From Dongia mobilis (lineage in GTDB: Bacteria; Pseudomonadota; Alphaproteobacteria; Dongiales; Dongiaceae): a stretch of 64,000 nt of DNA. The notes under the pieces are model-generated. The model saw nothing but the letters and a program-made list of their open reading frames with translations. It ran no database searches and was not told the origin of the DNA. The translations under genes and the position numbers were made by a program. This document shows, one piece after another, positions 8,914-19,067 of this stretch (positions are counted from its first letter, which is position 1; each line of letters begins with the position of its first letter). The stretch covers positions 434,001 to 498,000 of the forward strand of contig NZ_SNYW01000006.1 of the NCBI RefSeq assembly GCF_004363235.1, in the 5' to 3' direction.

Positions 8914-9177
8914 TCAGCTGCTGGCCGTCAACAGTGGCATCAGCTTGCCGGCGCGGTCCAGCGCATAGAGATCGTCGCAGCCGCCGATATGCCGGTCGTC
9001 GATGAAGATCTGCGGTACTGTCGAGCGACCGCCGGCCCGGGCGCGCATTTCCTCGCGCAGCTTGCCGTCGGTCATCACGTCGATTTCGCGATAGCTGACG
9101 CCTCGCTCCTCCAGCAGTTTCTTGGCGCGGTAGCAATAGCCGCACAGCATGGTGGTATAGATTTCGACTTTCGCCAT
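8914..9177 (-). CDS. grxC: Glutaredoxin 3
   Basis: 87 residues, the standard length of GrxC. The dithiol active site is C12-G-Y-C15 (the classical motif is CPYC; here Pro is replaced by Gly). The cis-proline motif STVPQIFIDDRHIGGCDDL for glutathione binding is intact. It reduces protein disulfides and mixed disulfides using glutathione. It belongs to the comF-grxC-nitrilase string common in alphaproteobacteria; comF ends 125 bases upstream. Confidence 0.95.
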   Translation of the reverse strand: MAKVEIYTTMLCGYCYRAKKLLEERGVSYREIDVMTDGKLREEMRARAGGRSTVPQIFIDDRHIGGCDDLYALDRAGKLMPLLTASS

Positions 9178-9301
9178 TTATGCACCGGTTCGGCCACGTT
9201 CTGCAGCGCCGGCTTCCGGCGCCACGAGTCACCCCTAATGTCAGGCTTCGACCATGCCTTGACAAGGGGGCTCTGGTCCGCGGATTGGGCCGCTTCGCCC
9301 A

Positions 9302-10072
9302 TCAGGCCGGAATGACCCTGGCGACGGCGAGGACATCGACGCCTGAGGCGCCGGCGCGGCGCAGGACCCTGGCGCAGCCGGAAATCGTGGCGCCGGTCGT
9401 GATCACATCGTCGACCAGCAGGATGCGCCGCCCGGCGACCTCGCCGGCCCGCCGCGGATTGACGGCAAAGGCGCCTGCGACGTTGCGCTGCCGGGCAAGG
9501 CGACCGAGATGCCCCTGCTTGGCGGTGGCGCGTAGCCGCACCAGCAGGTCCGGTTGGGTCGGCCGGCCGCTCACCCGGCTGAGAGCCAGGGCCAGCAGGG
9601 CGGCCTGGTTGTAGCGCCGCGCAAAGAGCCGCGACCAATGCAGCGGGACCGGCACGATTAGATCCGCCTCGACCAGCAATTCGGCCCCGACCCGGGCCAT
9701 CCAGGCGGCGAGTGCCGGGGCCGAGGCGGTTCGGTCGGCATGCTTGAAGGCCAGGACCAGGTCGCGGCTGGCCTCGTCATAGCGCAATACCGCGCGGGCC
9801 CGGTCGAAAGGCGGCGGCGCGGCGACGCAGGCGGCGCAGAGGGCGCCCGGCCCCTGGTCGAATTCGAAGGGGAGGAAACAACACGCGCAAGCCGGCGTGC
9901 CGAGGAAGCGCAGGCCCTGCCAGCAATCGGGGCAAATCCCGCCCTGCCTGTCCACCAACGCGCCGCATTTCAGGCAGCGGGGCGGCAGGACGGCATCAAG
10001 GCATCGCCCGAACATGCTGCGCATATGGCCGATGATCGGCGCTGGGGTGGCGGCTGGGATCATGCGCATCAT
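9302..10072 (-). CDS. comF: ComF family phosphoribosyltransferase-like protein
   Basis: 256 residues. The N-terminal region has four Cys pairs in zinc-ribbon style (PRCLKCG, CPDCW, CACC, CAAC, about residues 29-80). A C-terminal PRTase fold with the PRPP-binding loop ILLVDDVITTGATISG follows. ComF proteins take part in DNA uptake in competent bacteria, but they are widespread in organisms without known competence. The start is uncertain: ATGs at 10072, 10069, 10063, 10024 and 10015 are all in frame and none has a good ribosome site. It is divergent from the following methyltransferase. Confidence 0.88.
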   Translation of the reverse strand: MMRMIPAATPAPIIGHMRSMFGRCLDAVLPPRCLKCGALVDRQGGICPDCWQGLRFLGTPACACCFLPFEFDQGPGALCAACVAAPPPFDRARAVLRYDEASRDLVLAFKHADRTASAPALAAWMARVGAELLVEADLIVPVPLHWSRLFARRYNQAALLALALSRVSGRPTQPDLLVRLRATAKQGHLGRLARQRNVAGAFAVNPRRAGEVAGRRILLVDDVITTGATISGCARVLRRAGASGVDVLAVARVIPA

Positions 10073-10177
10073 CTGAGGCCGATCCGGCCGGCCCCGTCAA
10101 CTGCCCCATCAATTACCCGGCAACCATCCGGCATTTACCCGCTTGCCGAATGTCGGCAGGGGGGATACTCAGCCCTG

Positions 10178-11077
10178 ATGGAGCAGGAACCCGTCAAGCC
10201 GTCGGACAGCCAGATGCTGGTCTTCGATCGTCGCCAGCTTGGCCGGCAGCGTCGTCGCGCACTGACCCGTTTCGACCGGCACGATTTCCTGCTGCGGGAA
10301 CTCGGCGACCGCCTGATCGACCGCCTTTCGGATGTCCGCCGTCGCTTTCCACTGGCGGTCGATCTGTCGCCTTTTCCCGGCCGGCTGCTGGAGGGCAATT
10401 CCCTGCCGGGCGGGATCGAAACCGTAATCGCCGCCGTCGGCGACCCGGCGCTGTGCGGGGTGCGCCCCGCCGTCATTTGCGATCTGGAGGCGCTACCCTT
10501 TCACCCGGGCAGCCTCGATCTGGCGCTCTCCTGCATGGGATTGCACTGGGTGAACGATTTGCCAGGCGCGCTGCTGCAGATCCGCCAGGCATTGCGGCCG
10601 GACGGGCTCTTTCTCGGCGTCATGCTGGGTGGCGAAACGCTGACCGAGTTGCGCCAATGTCTGATGGAGGCGGAACTGGCCGAAACGGGCGGCGCCAGCC
10701 CGCGCGTCGCGCCGATGGCCGGCCTGCGTGACATGGCGGGTCTGTTGCAGCGGGCCGGCTTCACCCTGCCGGTCGCCGATTGTGAAACAATCACCCTGAC
10801 CTATTCCGATGCCTTCGCGCTGATGCGTGATTTGCGGGGGATGGGCGAGGGGAATGCCCTGGCGGCGCGGCGCCGCAACCCGACGGGCCGCCGTGTCCTG
10901 GCGCATGCGGCAGCACTTTATCAACAGCGCCATGCGGCCGCAGATGGCAGGATCGGCGCCACCATCCAGGCGATTTTTCTGACCGGCTGGGCGCCTGACA
11001 TCAGTCAGCAACAACCGGCGCGCCGCGGCTCGGGCCGGATCAGTCTTGGCAGCGCGATCGGTGCCAGCGATCAGTAG
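10178..11077 (+). CDS. NDUFAF5/BioC-like SAM-dependent methyltransferase
   Basis: 299 residues from the ATG at 10178. The protein opens with LVFDRRQLGRQRRRALTRFD, close to the start of the NDUFAF5 group of alphaproteobacterial and mitochondrial proteins. A methyltransferase fold follows (a DLEALPFHPGSLDLALSCMG segment, then LHWVNDLPGALLQIRQALRPDG). NDUFAF5 helps assemble respiratory complex I by hydroxylating an arginine of NDUFS7; whether this copy does so is inferred from family. The ribosome site is weak (GGGGGG 15 bases upstream). Its 3' end overlaps the convergent FecR-domain gene by 7 bases. Confidence 0.85.
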   Translation: MEQEPVKPSDSQMLVFDRRQLGRQRRRALTRFDRHDFLLRELGDRLIDRLSDVRRRFPLAVDLSPFPGRLLEGNSLPGGIETVIAAVGDPALCGVRPAVICDLEALPFHPGSLDLALSCMGLHWVNDLPGALLQIRQALRPDGLFLGVMLGGETLTELRQCLMEAELAETGGASPRVAPMAGLRDMAGLLQRAGFTLPVADCETITLTYSDAFALMRDLRGMGEGNALAARRRNPTGRRVLAHAAALYQQRHAAADGRIGATIQAIFLTGWAPDISQQQPARRGSGRISLGSAIGASDQ

Positions 11078-11772
11078 TCGTTGCTGTTGTTGCCGCTGCC
11101 GCTGCCACCGCTTCCGCTGCTATCCCGGCCGCGACCACGGCGGCCGGTACTGAAATCCTCCGCCCGCGACCAGCCGTCGTCGACGATGGCATCCGCCACC
11201 GACAGGACCTGGTCCACGACCTCGACTCCGTCGCGCGTCACCAGGGCCGTCTGTCCGGGGTTGAGGTCGGCCGACTGGCCGCTGTTGATCGAGCGGACAT
11301 TCACCAGGCCGCGCAGCAGGGCGATGATGGAATCGCCATTGGGCTTGACACCGATCTTGAGCAAGGTGCCGCGAATGGCAATCGATGCCGTGGGCGTTTC
11401 GATGACGACATTCTGCGGCGGCATGACGCCGGTGGCCCAGCGCACCGCACCCTTGCCGATTCCAATTACCGCATTGCCGCTGCCGGATGCGGAATCGAAG
11501 ACGAATTCGTCGATCAGCACGCTGGCATCGGCGCCCAGCGTCAGGCTGGAACCGTCGATGAAGCCGATCTCGATGGCGCTTCTCGGTACCGTCTCGATCA
11601 ATTCGTTGAATTCGACGCCGTCGGTGGGCTGCTTCGGCATTCTCGCCGCTTGCGGCGGCGTGCCGTAGGCGGTGTTTTGCAGCTTCTGGACCAGCCCGAC
11701 GGGGTCGGCTGCCGACGGTGAAGCGAGGCCGATCAGAACCGCGGCAACCAATAGCGACGATGGAATACGCAT
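11071..11772 (-). CDS. Exported FecR-domain protein
   Basis: 233 residues from the ATG at 11772. A signal peptide is clear (MRIPSSLLVAAVLIGLASPSAA). A FecR-like domain follows, with the recognisable sequence GFIDGSSLTLGADASVLIDEF and PTASIAIRGTLLKI. The C-terminus is a low-complexity Arg/Gly/Ser/Asn tail. Stand-alone periplasmic FecR proteins of this type are not the transmembrane anti-sigma factors of iron uptake; their role is mostly unknown and no sigma factor is adjacent. The frame is open further upstream, but the signal peptide fixes the start. Confidence 0.85.
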   Translation of the reverse strand: MRIPSSLLVAAVLIGLASPSAADPVGLVQKLQNTAYGTPPQAARMPKQPTDGVEFNELIETVPRSAIEIGFIDGSSLTLGADASVLIDEFVFDSASGSGNAVIGIGKGAVRWATGVMPPQNVVIETPTASIAIRGTLLKIGVKPNGDSIIALLRGLVNVRSINSGQSADLNPGQTALVTRDGVEVVDQVLSVADAIVDDGWSRAEDFSTGRRGRGRDSSGSGGSGSGNNSNDY

Positions 11773-11809
11773 CCTGGGTTCCCCTATGTCGGGTTCACGA
11801 CCGTGGATT

Positions 11810-12217
11810 TCACAACAAATCGCACAGTGTGGCAATGAGCGGCTTGTCAGCCGGCGGCATCGGATAGTCGGCAAGGCGGGTCGGGCGCACCCAGGCCAGA
11901 TTCTGCCCCTCCCGTGGCGTGACCGTTCCTTCCCAGCGGCGGCATACATAAAGCGGCATCAGCAGGTGGAAGGCCTCGTAACCGTGCGAGGCGAAGGTCA
12001 GCGGGGCAAGGCAGCTTTCCTTGACGTCGATCCCCAGTTCCTCGTGCAATTCGCGGATCAGGGCCGCTTCCGGGGTTTCGCCCGCTTGCACCTTGCCGCC
12101 CGGAAATTCCCAGAGGCCGGCCAGGCTCTTGCCTAGCGGTCGTTGCGCCAGCAGGACGCGGCCGTCGGCATCGACCAGCGCCACGGCAACCACCAGCAGC
12201 AGACTGCACCCTTTCAT
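11810..12217 (-). CDS. mutT: Nudix hydrolase, 8-oxo-dGTP diphosphatase (MutT-like)
   Basis: 135 residues. The Nudix box is complete at about residues 38-60: GGKVQAGETPEAALIRELHE then ELGI. The N-terminal LLVVAVALVDADGRVLLAQRP and the short length fit MutT, which removes oxidised dGTP from the nucleotide pool and limits A:T to C:G mutations. The start is the ATG at 12217. It follows the GNAT gene by 10 bases on the same strand; argJ-GNAT-mutT probably form one unit. Confidence 0.9.
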   Translation of the reverse strand: MKGCSLLLVVAVALVDADGRVLLAQRPLGKSLAGLWEFPGGKVQAGETPEAALIRELHEELGIDVKESCLAPLTFASHGYEAFHLLMPLYVCRRWEGTVTPREGQNLAWVRPTRLADYPMPPADKPLIATLCDLL

Positions 12218-12227
12218 CGCCCCCGCC

Positions 12228-12827
12228 TCATTGCGCTGCCTGGCTGTCGGCGGCGGCGGATCGCCGCTGCCAGTCCTCCAGGTCGAGGCGCCGGTGCACC
12301 ACCGGCAATGCGCTGTTCTGCGCGCGGGAATGAATCTCGCCGGTGCCCGTGACGGCAAAGCCGACCTTCTCCAGCACGCGGTGCGAGGCATCGTTGATGG
12401 TCACCGCCGAGGCGATCAGGAAGGGCAGCCGGTAGGTCTCGAAGGCGAGGCGGGTGATGCGCACCGCCGCCTCGGTGGTATAGCCCATGCCCCAGTATTG
12501 CCGGCCGATCCAATAGCCGAGTTCGGTTCCCTCAGGCGTTTTCTGCAGGCCGATGCAGCCCAGCAGGCGTCCGTCCTCGCGCAGGGCGATGGCCAGCACG
12601 ACCGCACCTTCGGGATCGTCCGGAAAGCGTTCGCCGGCATCGGCCGCGGTCTCCGGCGCGGCGATGAACTCGCGCGCCATGTCGATGTCATAGGGGTGCG
12701 GAATGGTCGCTGTATAGCGGGCGACCTCGAAATCGTTCACCAGGCGCACGACGTCGACCGCATCGCGCGGCGTCAGCGGCCGCAGATCGAGGCGCGTCGT
12801 CGTCAGGTCAGGAACGGTAATCGGCAT
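12228..12827 (-). CDS. GNAT family N-acetyltransferase (RimJ/RimL type)
   Basis: 199 residues from the ATG at 12827. TTRLDLRPLTPRDAVDVVRL at the N-terminus and the acetyl-CoA motif ELGYWIGRQYWGMGYTTEAA mark the RimJ/RimL-like GNAT branch, which acetylates protein N-termini or small molecules. The family-typical NDASHRVLEKVGF follows. Its start overlaps the end of argJ by 20 bases, indicating translational coupling. The substrate is unknown. Confidence 0.9.
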   Translation of the reverse strand: MPITVPDLTTTRLDLRPLTPRDAVDVVRLVNDFEVARYTATIPHPYDIDMAREFIAAPETAADAGERFPDDPEGAVVLAIALREDGRLLGCIGLQKTPEGTELGYWIGRQYWGMGYTTEAAVRITRLAFETYRLPFLIASAVTINDASHRVLEKVGFAVTGTGEIHSRAQNSALPVVHRRLDLEDWQRRSAAADSQAAQ

Positions 12828-14043
12828 TGATCTCGATATAACGATGGGTGAGGTCGCAGGTCCATACCCGGGCGCTGCCCCTGCCCACGCCGACATCGAC
12901 GGCAATCCGGATGTCGCGCGTCTTGATATGGTCGGCGACGGGGGCCTCGTCGTAATCGGCGCGGCGCTGCCCGTTGCGCGTGATCTCGACCCCGCCGATG
13001 CTGATGGAAAGCCGGTCGCGATCGGCCTTTTCGCCCGATTTGCCGACCGCCATGACGATGCGGCCCCAATTGGCGTCCTCGCCGGCGATCGCCGTCTTGA
13101 CCAGCGGCGAATTGGCAATGGCAAGTCCGATCCTGCGCGCCGCGTTGGCGCTGGCGGCGCCGCTGACATCGATCGTGATCAGTTTCTCGGCGCCTTCGCC
13201 GTCCTGCACTACCTGGACGGCAAGGTCCGTGAGCAGCGAGTCAAGTGCCGCGCGGAATTCCTTCAGGATCGGATCGGCTGCCGAGGCCGGTTTCTTGTGC
13301 TTCGGCCCCTGGCCGGTCGCGGCCAGGAGCAGCGTGTCGCTGGTCGAGGTGTCGCTGTCGACCGTAATGCAGTTGAAGGATTTGTCGGCACCCTTCCTGA
13401 GCAGCGCCTGCAGGATCGGTGCCGGGATTTTCGCATCCGTCACCACGAAGGCCAGCATGGTCGCCATGTCGGGCGCGATCATGCCCGAGCCCTTGGCGAT
13501 GCCGTTGATGGTGACTTCCGTCCCGCCGATCCGGGCAGAGCGCGTCGCCATCTTCGGGAAGGTATCCGTGGTCATGATGGCGCGGGCGCCGTCATCCCAG
13601 GCATCGGCCTTGAGCTCGCGGATGAGGGCCGGCAGGTTGTCGGTGATCTTCTTGTCGTTGAGCGGTTCGCCGATGACGCCGGTCGAGGCGACATAGATCT
13701 CGCTGGTCTTGCATTTCAGTGCCGCCGCCGCCGCCTTGACGCAGCGTTGTGCCGCGTCCACGCCCAGCTTGCCGGTAAAGGCGTTGGCATTGCCGGCATT
13801 GACCAGGATGGCGCGGGCCTTGCCGCCCTTCAGGTGCCTGCGGCAGAGATCGACCGGTGCCGAAGCGGTCAGCGAGCGCGTCAGCACGCCGGCGATCGTG
13901 CTGCCGGGCGCCAGTTCCAGCAGCATGACGTCGGTGCGACCCTGGTAGCGGACGCCGCAGGCGCGCGCTGCCAGTCGCGCCCCTGGGAGGGCCGGCGGCT
14001 GGTGGAACACATTCGGTGCGAGCGGGGAAACCTTGGCGCCCAT
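12808..14043 (-). CDS. argJ: Bifunctional glutamate N-acetyltransferase/amino-acid acetyltransferase
   Basis: 411 residues. ArgJ transfers acetyl between N-acetylornithine and glutamate (and may use acetyl-CoA) in arginine synthesis. The self-cleavage site is conserved: KGSGMIAPDMATMLAF, with the cut expected between A194 and T195, T195 then being the nucleophile. Cyclic arginine synthesis is therefore expected. The order parvulin-argJ-GNAT-mutT on the minus strand is frequent in alphaproteobacteria. The parvulin gene ends 38 bases upstream. Confidence 0.95.
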   Translation of the reverse strand: MGAKVSPLAPNVFHQPPALPGARLAARACGVRYQGRTDVMLLELAPGSTIAGVLTRSLTASAPVDLCRRHLKGGKARAILVNAGNANAFTGKLGVDAAQRCVKAAAAALKCKTSEIYVASTGVIGEPLNDKKITDNLPALIRELKADAWDDGARAIMTTDTFPKMATRSARIGGTEVTINGIAKGSGMIAPDMATMLAFVVTDAKIPAPILQALLRKGADKSFNCITVDSDTSTSDTLLLAATGQGPKHKKPASAADPILKEFRAALDSLLTDLAVQVVQDGEGAEKLITIDVSGAASANAARRIGLAIANSPLVKTAIAGEDANWGRIVMAVGKSGEKADRDRLSISIGGVEITRNGQRRADYDEAPVADHIKTRDIRIAVDVGVGRGSARVWTCDLTHRYIEINADYRS

Positions 14044-14081
14044 CTTGGCTGCTGCCTCTGCGCGTTCCGGCCGGGTCGGGA

Positions 14082-14942
14082 TTATTGCGCCGCCTTGGCG
14101 CCGCCGCTGGGGTCGATGATCTCGAGCTGGGCCTTGTCCTTGAGATCCTTCGCCACCTGCTGGCGCAGTTCCTCGGTCAGCTGCACGCGGATATCGTCGC
14201 GGCGCTGCTCGAAGCTGGGCGGCGCTTTCATGCGCTCGTCGTCCAGTTTGATGATGTGAAAGCCGAATTGCGACTTGACCGGTGACTGCGAGACCTCGCC
14301 CTTCTTCATGGCGAAGGCCGCGTCGGCGAATTCCGGCACCATGATCTCCTTGGTGAACCAGTTGAGGTCGCCGCCATTCTTGCCGCTGGCCGTATCGGTC
14401 GACTTCTCCTTGGCGATCGCGGCGAAGTCGCCGCCGCCCTTCAGCTGCTCGATGATCGCCTGCGCTTCTTCCTCGGTCTTGACCAGGATATGGCTGGCGC
14501 GGACCTCGCGCTCCTCGGGGAAGTTCTTCACTTCCTCGTCATAGCGCGCCTTGATGGCCTCGTCGGTCACCTTGGCCATGATGGCCCGCTGGAAGAAGAT
14601 CTCGCGGATGGCGTTGTCCTCGTACTGGCGCATCAGCTCCTTGACTTCCGGGTCCTCGGCCAGGCCGTCGGCGCGGCCCTGGCCGGCCACCAGCTTCAGG
14701 AAGACAAGGCGGTCGAGCAGCTGCGGAAACAGCTGGTCGAGATTGGCCTGGATCTCGGGCGGCAGGTTCTGGGCGGAATCGACCACGTCCTGGCGGGTGA
14801 TGTCCTCGCCGTTGAGCTTGGCGACAACGAGGTTGGGGTCGGGCTGGGCAGTCTCCTGCGCCCGGGCGGAAAGGGCGAGCGAACCGACCCCCGCCATCAG
14901 GCCGAGAGCGAGGGCAAGGCTGCAAAAACGACGCTGGTTCAT
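14082..14942 (-). CDS. Periplasmic peptidylprolyl isomerase (parvulin, PpiC type)
   Basis: 286 residues from the ATG at 14942. A signal peptide ends near residue 29 (LALALGLMAGVGSLALSARA). A SurA-like helical N-terminal region is followed by one parvulin domain from about residue 145: ASHILVKTEEEAQAIIEQL, then NGGDLNWF and GFHIIKLDD. It probably helps outer-membrane or secreted proteins fold. It is divergent from secA, which suits a shared export theme. Confidence 0.92.
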   Translation of the reverse strand: MNQRRFCSLALALGLMAGVGSLALSARAQETAQPDPNLVVAKLNGEDITRQDVVDSAQNLPPEIQANLDQLFPQLLDRLVFLKLVAGQGRADGLAEDPEVKELMRQYEDNAIREIFFQRAIMAKVTDEAIKARYDEEVKNFPEEREVRASHILVKTEEEAQAIIEQLKGGGDFAAIAKEKSTDTASGKNGGDLNWFTKEIMVPEFADAAFAMKKGEVSQSPVKSQFGFHIIKLDDERMKAPPSFEQRRDDIRVQLTEELRQQVAKDLKDKAQLEIIDPSGGAKAAQ

Positions 14943-15089
14943 GGTCTGGGTGGGTCCTTGGAGAGCCGAAGGTGACCTGCCGCCGGCCGGATTCGTCCCG
15001 GGCCGGGCCGCAAATTGCCGGCGACTATGCCCAAGCGCGGGGCCCCTTACAAGGGGAAAGGTCAAGGATTTCCGATACTTCACCCCAAG

Positions 15090-15118
15090 TTGACAGGGAA
15101 GCGCCCGCAACCTATCTG
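15090..15118 (+). promoter_or_regulatory. Candidate secA promoter
   Basis: A perfect TTGACA (15090-15095) lies 17 bases before TATCTG (15113-15118), giving a leader of about 57 bases. The leader contains an ATTGCC...GGCAAT inverted repeat at 15130-15154 whose role is unknown. Confidence 0.5.
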
Positions 15119-15181
15119 TTGCCCCATCTATTGCCGGATCCTTTGCCTGGCAATATTCCCGAATTTTGAAGGTTTCTAAGC

Positions 15182-17815
15182 ATGTTCGCGGCGTTGGCGA
15201 GGCGGGTCTTCGGGTCCGCGAATGACCGATTCATCAAGAGCCTGGACAGGACGGTCGCCCAGGTCAACGCCCTCGAGCAGCAGGTGGCGCCGCTCACCGA
15301 TGCGGAGCTGCGCGGGCGCACCGACTGGCTGCGCGAGCGGCTCAAGAAGGGCGAAAGCCTGACCGACATCCTGCCCGACGCCTTCGCCACCGTGCGCGAG
15401 GCGGCCAAGCGCGCCCTCGGCCAGCGCCATTTCGATGTCCAGGTCAAGGGCGGCATCGTCCTCCACCAGGGCAAGATCGCCGAGATGAAGACCGGCGAAG
15501 GCAAGACCCTGGTGGCGACGCTCGCCACCTATCTCAATGCGCTCGAGGGCAAGGGCGTCCATGTCATCACGGTGAACGACTACCTCGCCAGGCGCGATTC
15601 CACCTGGATGGGCCAGGTCTACCGCTTCCTCGGCCTTTCGGTCGGCGCAATCGTGCACGGCCTCAACGATGTCGAGCGCCGCGCCGCCTATGCCTGCGAC
15701 GTGACCTACGGCACTAACAACGAGTTCGGCTTCGACTATCTGCGCGACAACATGAAGCACCGCGTCGAGGACATGGTGCAGCGGCCGTTCAACTTCGCCA
15801 TCGTCGACGAGGTCGACAGCATCCTGATCGACGAGGCGCGCACGCCGCTCATCATCTCCGGCCCGACCGAGGACAATTCCGACCTCTATGCCCGCGTCGA
15901 CACGCTGATCCCGCACCTGGTCGAGGCGGATTTCGAGAAGGACGAGAAATCCCGCCATGTCACGCTGACCGACGCCGGCAACGAGCATATCGAGCAGTTG
16001 CTGAAGGGCGCCGGGATGCTGAAGGGCGGCTCGCTCTACGACGCCGCCAATATCAGCCTGGTGCATCACGTCAACCAGGCGCTGCGCGCGCACAAGCTCT
16101 TCACCCGCGACGTCGACTATATCGTCAAGGACGACAAGGTCGTCATCATCGACGAGTTCACCGGCCGCATGATGGAGGGCCGCCGCTATTCCGAAGGCCT
16201 GCACCAGGCGCTGGAGGCAAAGGAAAAGGTCAAGATCCAGAACGAAAACCAGACCCTGGCCTCGATCACCTTCCAGAACTATTTCCGCATGTACCCGAAG
16301 CTGGCCGGCATGACCGGAACGGCGATGACCGAGGCGCCGGAATTCTCCGACATCTACGGCCTCGACGTGATCGAGATCCCGACCAATGTACCGGTCAAGC
16401 GCATCGACCACCATGACGAGGTCTATCGCTCGGCCAAGGAAAAGTACCAGGCGATCGTCGAACTGGTTGAGGAATGCCGCAACCGCCAGCAACCGGTCCT
16501 GGTGGGCACCGTCTCGATCGAGAAATCGGAACTGCTCTCCGGTGTCCTCAAGCAGAAGAACATCCCGCATCAGGTGCTCAACGCGCGCTTCCACGAACAG
16601 GAGGCCTTCATCATCGCCGATGCCGGCGTGCCCGGCGCCGTCACCATCGCCACCAACATGGCCGGCCGCGGCACCGACATCCAACTCGGCGGCAACATCA
16701 AGATGCGCATCGAGCGCGAGCTCGGCGACATGGCCGAGGGGCCCGAGCGCGAGCGGCGCATCGCCGAGATCACCGCCGATGTCGAGGCCAAGAAGAAGGT
16801 GGCGCTCGAAGCCGGCGGCCTCTTCGTCATCGCCACCGAGCGCCATGAGAGCCGCCGCATCGACAACCAGCTGCGCGGCCGCTCCGGCCGCCAGGGCGAC
16901 CCCGGCGCCTCGCGCTTCTTCCTCTCGCTCGAGGACGACCTCATGCGCATTTTCGGCTCCGAGCGCATGGACACCATGCTGAAGCGCCTCGGCCTCAAGG
17001 AAGGCGAGGCCATCGTCCATCCCTGGATCAACAAGGCGCTGGAAAAGGCGCAGCAGAAGGTCGAGGCGCGCAATTTCGAGATCCGCAAGAACCTGCTGAA
17101 GTTCGACAACGTGATGAACGACCAGCGCAAGGTGATCTACGAGCAGCGCAAGGAACTGATGGCGGCGACCGATCTCAAGGAAGAGGTCATCGGCATGCGC
17201 CACCAGGTCATCGCCGACCTGATCGCCCGCTACATCCCGGAAAAGGCCTTCGCCGAGCAGTGGGACGTGAAGGGGCTGCACGAGGAGGTGTTGCGCATCT
17301 TCGGCCTCGACCTGCCGTTCGCCGACTGGGCCAAGGAAGAGGGCATCGCCGACGAGGCGATCAGCGAGCGCCTGACCGAGGCGGTCGACCGCAAGATGGC
17401 GGAGAAGGCGGCCAATGCCGGACCGGAGCTGATGCGTGCGATCGAGAAGTCGCTGGTCCTCCAGATCCTCGACCAGAACTGGAAGGAACACCTCCTCAAC
17501 ATGGATCACCTGCGCCAGGCGGTCAGCTTGCGCGCCTATGCCCAGCGCGATCCGCTGAACGAATACAAGCGCGAAGCCTTCGAGATGTTCGAGACCATGC
17601 TGGACCGCCTGCGCGAGCAGACCACCACCATGCTCTCCTATATCGAGATCCGCCAGCAATCCGAGATTCCGGCCCCGCCGCCGGCCCCTGCGGCTCCGCC
17701 CGTCGGCTCGGCCGACAACGCGCCCGCCGCCTGGGCCAGCACGCCGCGCAACGCCGACTGCCCCTGCGGCTCCGGCAAGAAATACAAGCACTGCCACGGC
17801 CGGCTGACGGCGTAG
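15182..17815 (+). CDS. secA: Preprotein translocase ATPase SecA
   Basis: 877 residues. The motor that drives unfolded proteins through SecYEG. Walker A is EMKTGEGKT (residues 101-109), DEVDS is at 209-213, and the second nucleotide-binding half has [15 protein letters not shown] proline/alanine-rich linker precedes a C-terminal zinc-binding tail with C860, C862, C871 and H872 ([13 protein letters not shown]), used for SecB and lipid contact. It is slightly shorter than the roughly 900 residues common in proteobacteria. GAAGG lies upstream of the ATG. It is transcribed alone, divergent from the parvulin gene. Confidence 0.98.
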   Translation: MFAALARRVFGSANDRFIKSLDRTVAQVNALEQQVAPLTDAELRGRTDWLRERLKKGESLTDILPDAFATVREAAKRALGQRHFDVQVKGGIVLHQGKIAEMKTGEGKTLVATLATYLNALEGKGVHVITVNDYLARRDSTWMGQVYRFLGLSVGAIVHGLNDVERRAAYACDVTYGTNNEFGFDYLRDNMKHRVEDMVQRPFNFAIVDEVDSILIDEARTPLIISGPTEDNSDLYARVDTLIPHLVEADFEKDEKSRHVTLTDAGNEHIEQLLKGAGMLKGGSLYDAANISLVHHVNQALRAHKLFTRDVDYIVKDDKVVIIDEFTGRMMEGRRYSEGLHQALEAKEKVKIQNENQTLASITFQNYFRMYPKLAGMTGTAMTEAPEFSDIYGLDVIEIPTNVPVKRIDHHDEVYRSAKEKYQAIVELVEECRNRQQPVLVGTVSIEKSELLSGVLKQKNIPHQVLNARFHEQEAFIIADAGVPGAVTIATNMAGRGTDIQLGGNIKMRIERELGDMAEGPERERRIAEITADVEAKKKVALEAGGLFVIATERHESRRIDNQLRGRSGRQGDPGASRFFLSLEDDLMRIFGSERMDTMLKRLGLKEGEAIVHPWINKALEKAQQKVEARNFEIRKNLLKFDNVMNDQRKVIYEQRKELMAATDLKEEVIGMRHQVIADLIARYIPEKAFAEQWDVKGLHEEVLRIFGLDLPFADWAKEEGIADEAISERLTEAVDRKMAEKAANAGPELMRAIEKSLVLQILDQNWKEHLLNMDHLRQAVSLRAYAQRDPLNEYKREAFEMFETMLDRLREQTTTMLSYIEIRQQSEIPAPPPAPAAPPVGSADNAPAAWASTPRNADCPCGSGKKYKHCHGRLTA

Positions 17816-17846
17816 AACTCGCCGTGTTTCGCCCCCTCAAGCGCAA

Positions 17847-17898
17847 CCCCTCTCCGGCCCGGAGGCTGATGCCGAACTCTGTCGGCGGGGGAGAGGGG
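17847..17898. repeat. Imperfect palindromic intergenic element
   Basis: CCCCTCTCC (17847-17855) and GGAGAGGGG (17890-17898) form a 9-bp stem around a 34-base middle. Similar C/T-rich to G/A-rich palindromes lie at 17952-17994 and 42090-42236, suggesting a dispersed intergenic repeat family. It may also help terminate secA. Confidence 0.6.
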
Positions 17899-17951
17899 CT
17901 ATGCGGGCGAGGTGCGATAGTTTTCAGCTTTGAGGATTAATGCCACCGGCA

Positions 17952-17994
17952 CCTCATTCCCGCTCCCCTCGCGGGAGAGGGGTTGGGGTGAGGG
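17952..17994. repeat. Second palindromic intergenic element after secA
   Basis: CCTCA...CTCCCCTCGCGGGAGAGGGG...TGAGG folds into a long imperfect hairpin. It is of the same style as the element just upstream and those near 42.1 kb. There is no coding potential nearby. Confidence 0.6.
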
Positions 17995-18026
17995 GGCGGA
18001 AACAGGCTCGCTCTCCGAAGAAACGA

Positions 18027-19019
<993 letters not shown>

Positions 19020-19067
19020 TCACGGCAGCAAGGGCAAGGTGGGGTGCCCTTACTCAGTGCAGGTTCC

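Noticed and set aside
12844-14259. 471-codon frame opposite argJ and the parvulin gene
   Set aside because: Antisense to two well-supported genes; composition is that of a shadow frame.
15176-17797. 873-codon open frame antisense to secA
   Set aside because: It mirrors secA exactly; long antisense frames are common in G/C-rich coding DNA. The protein is His/Asp/Val-rich without known features.
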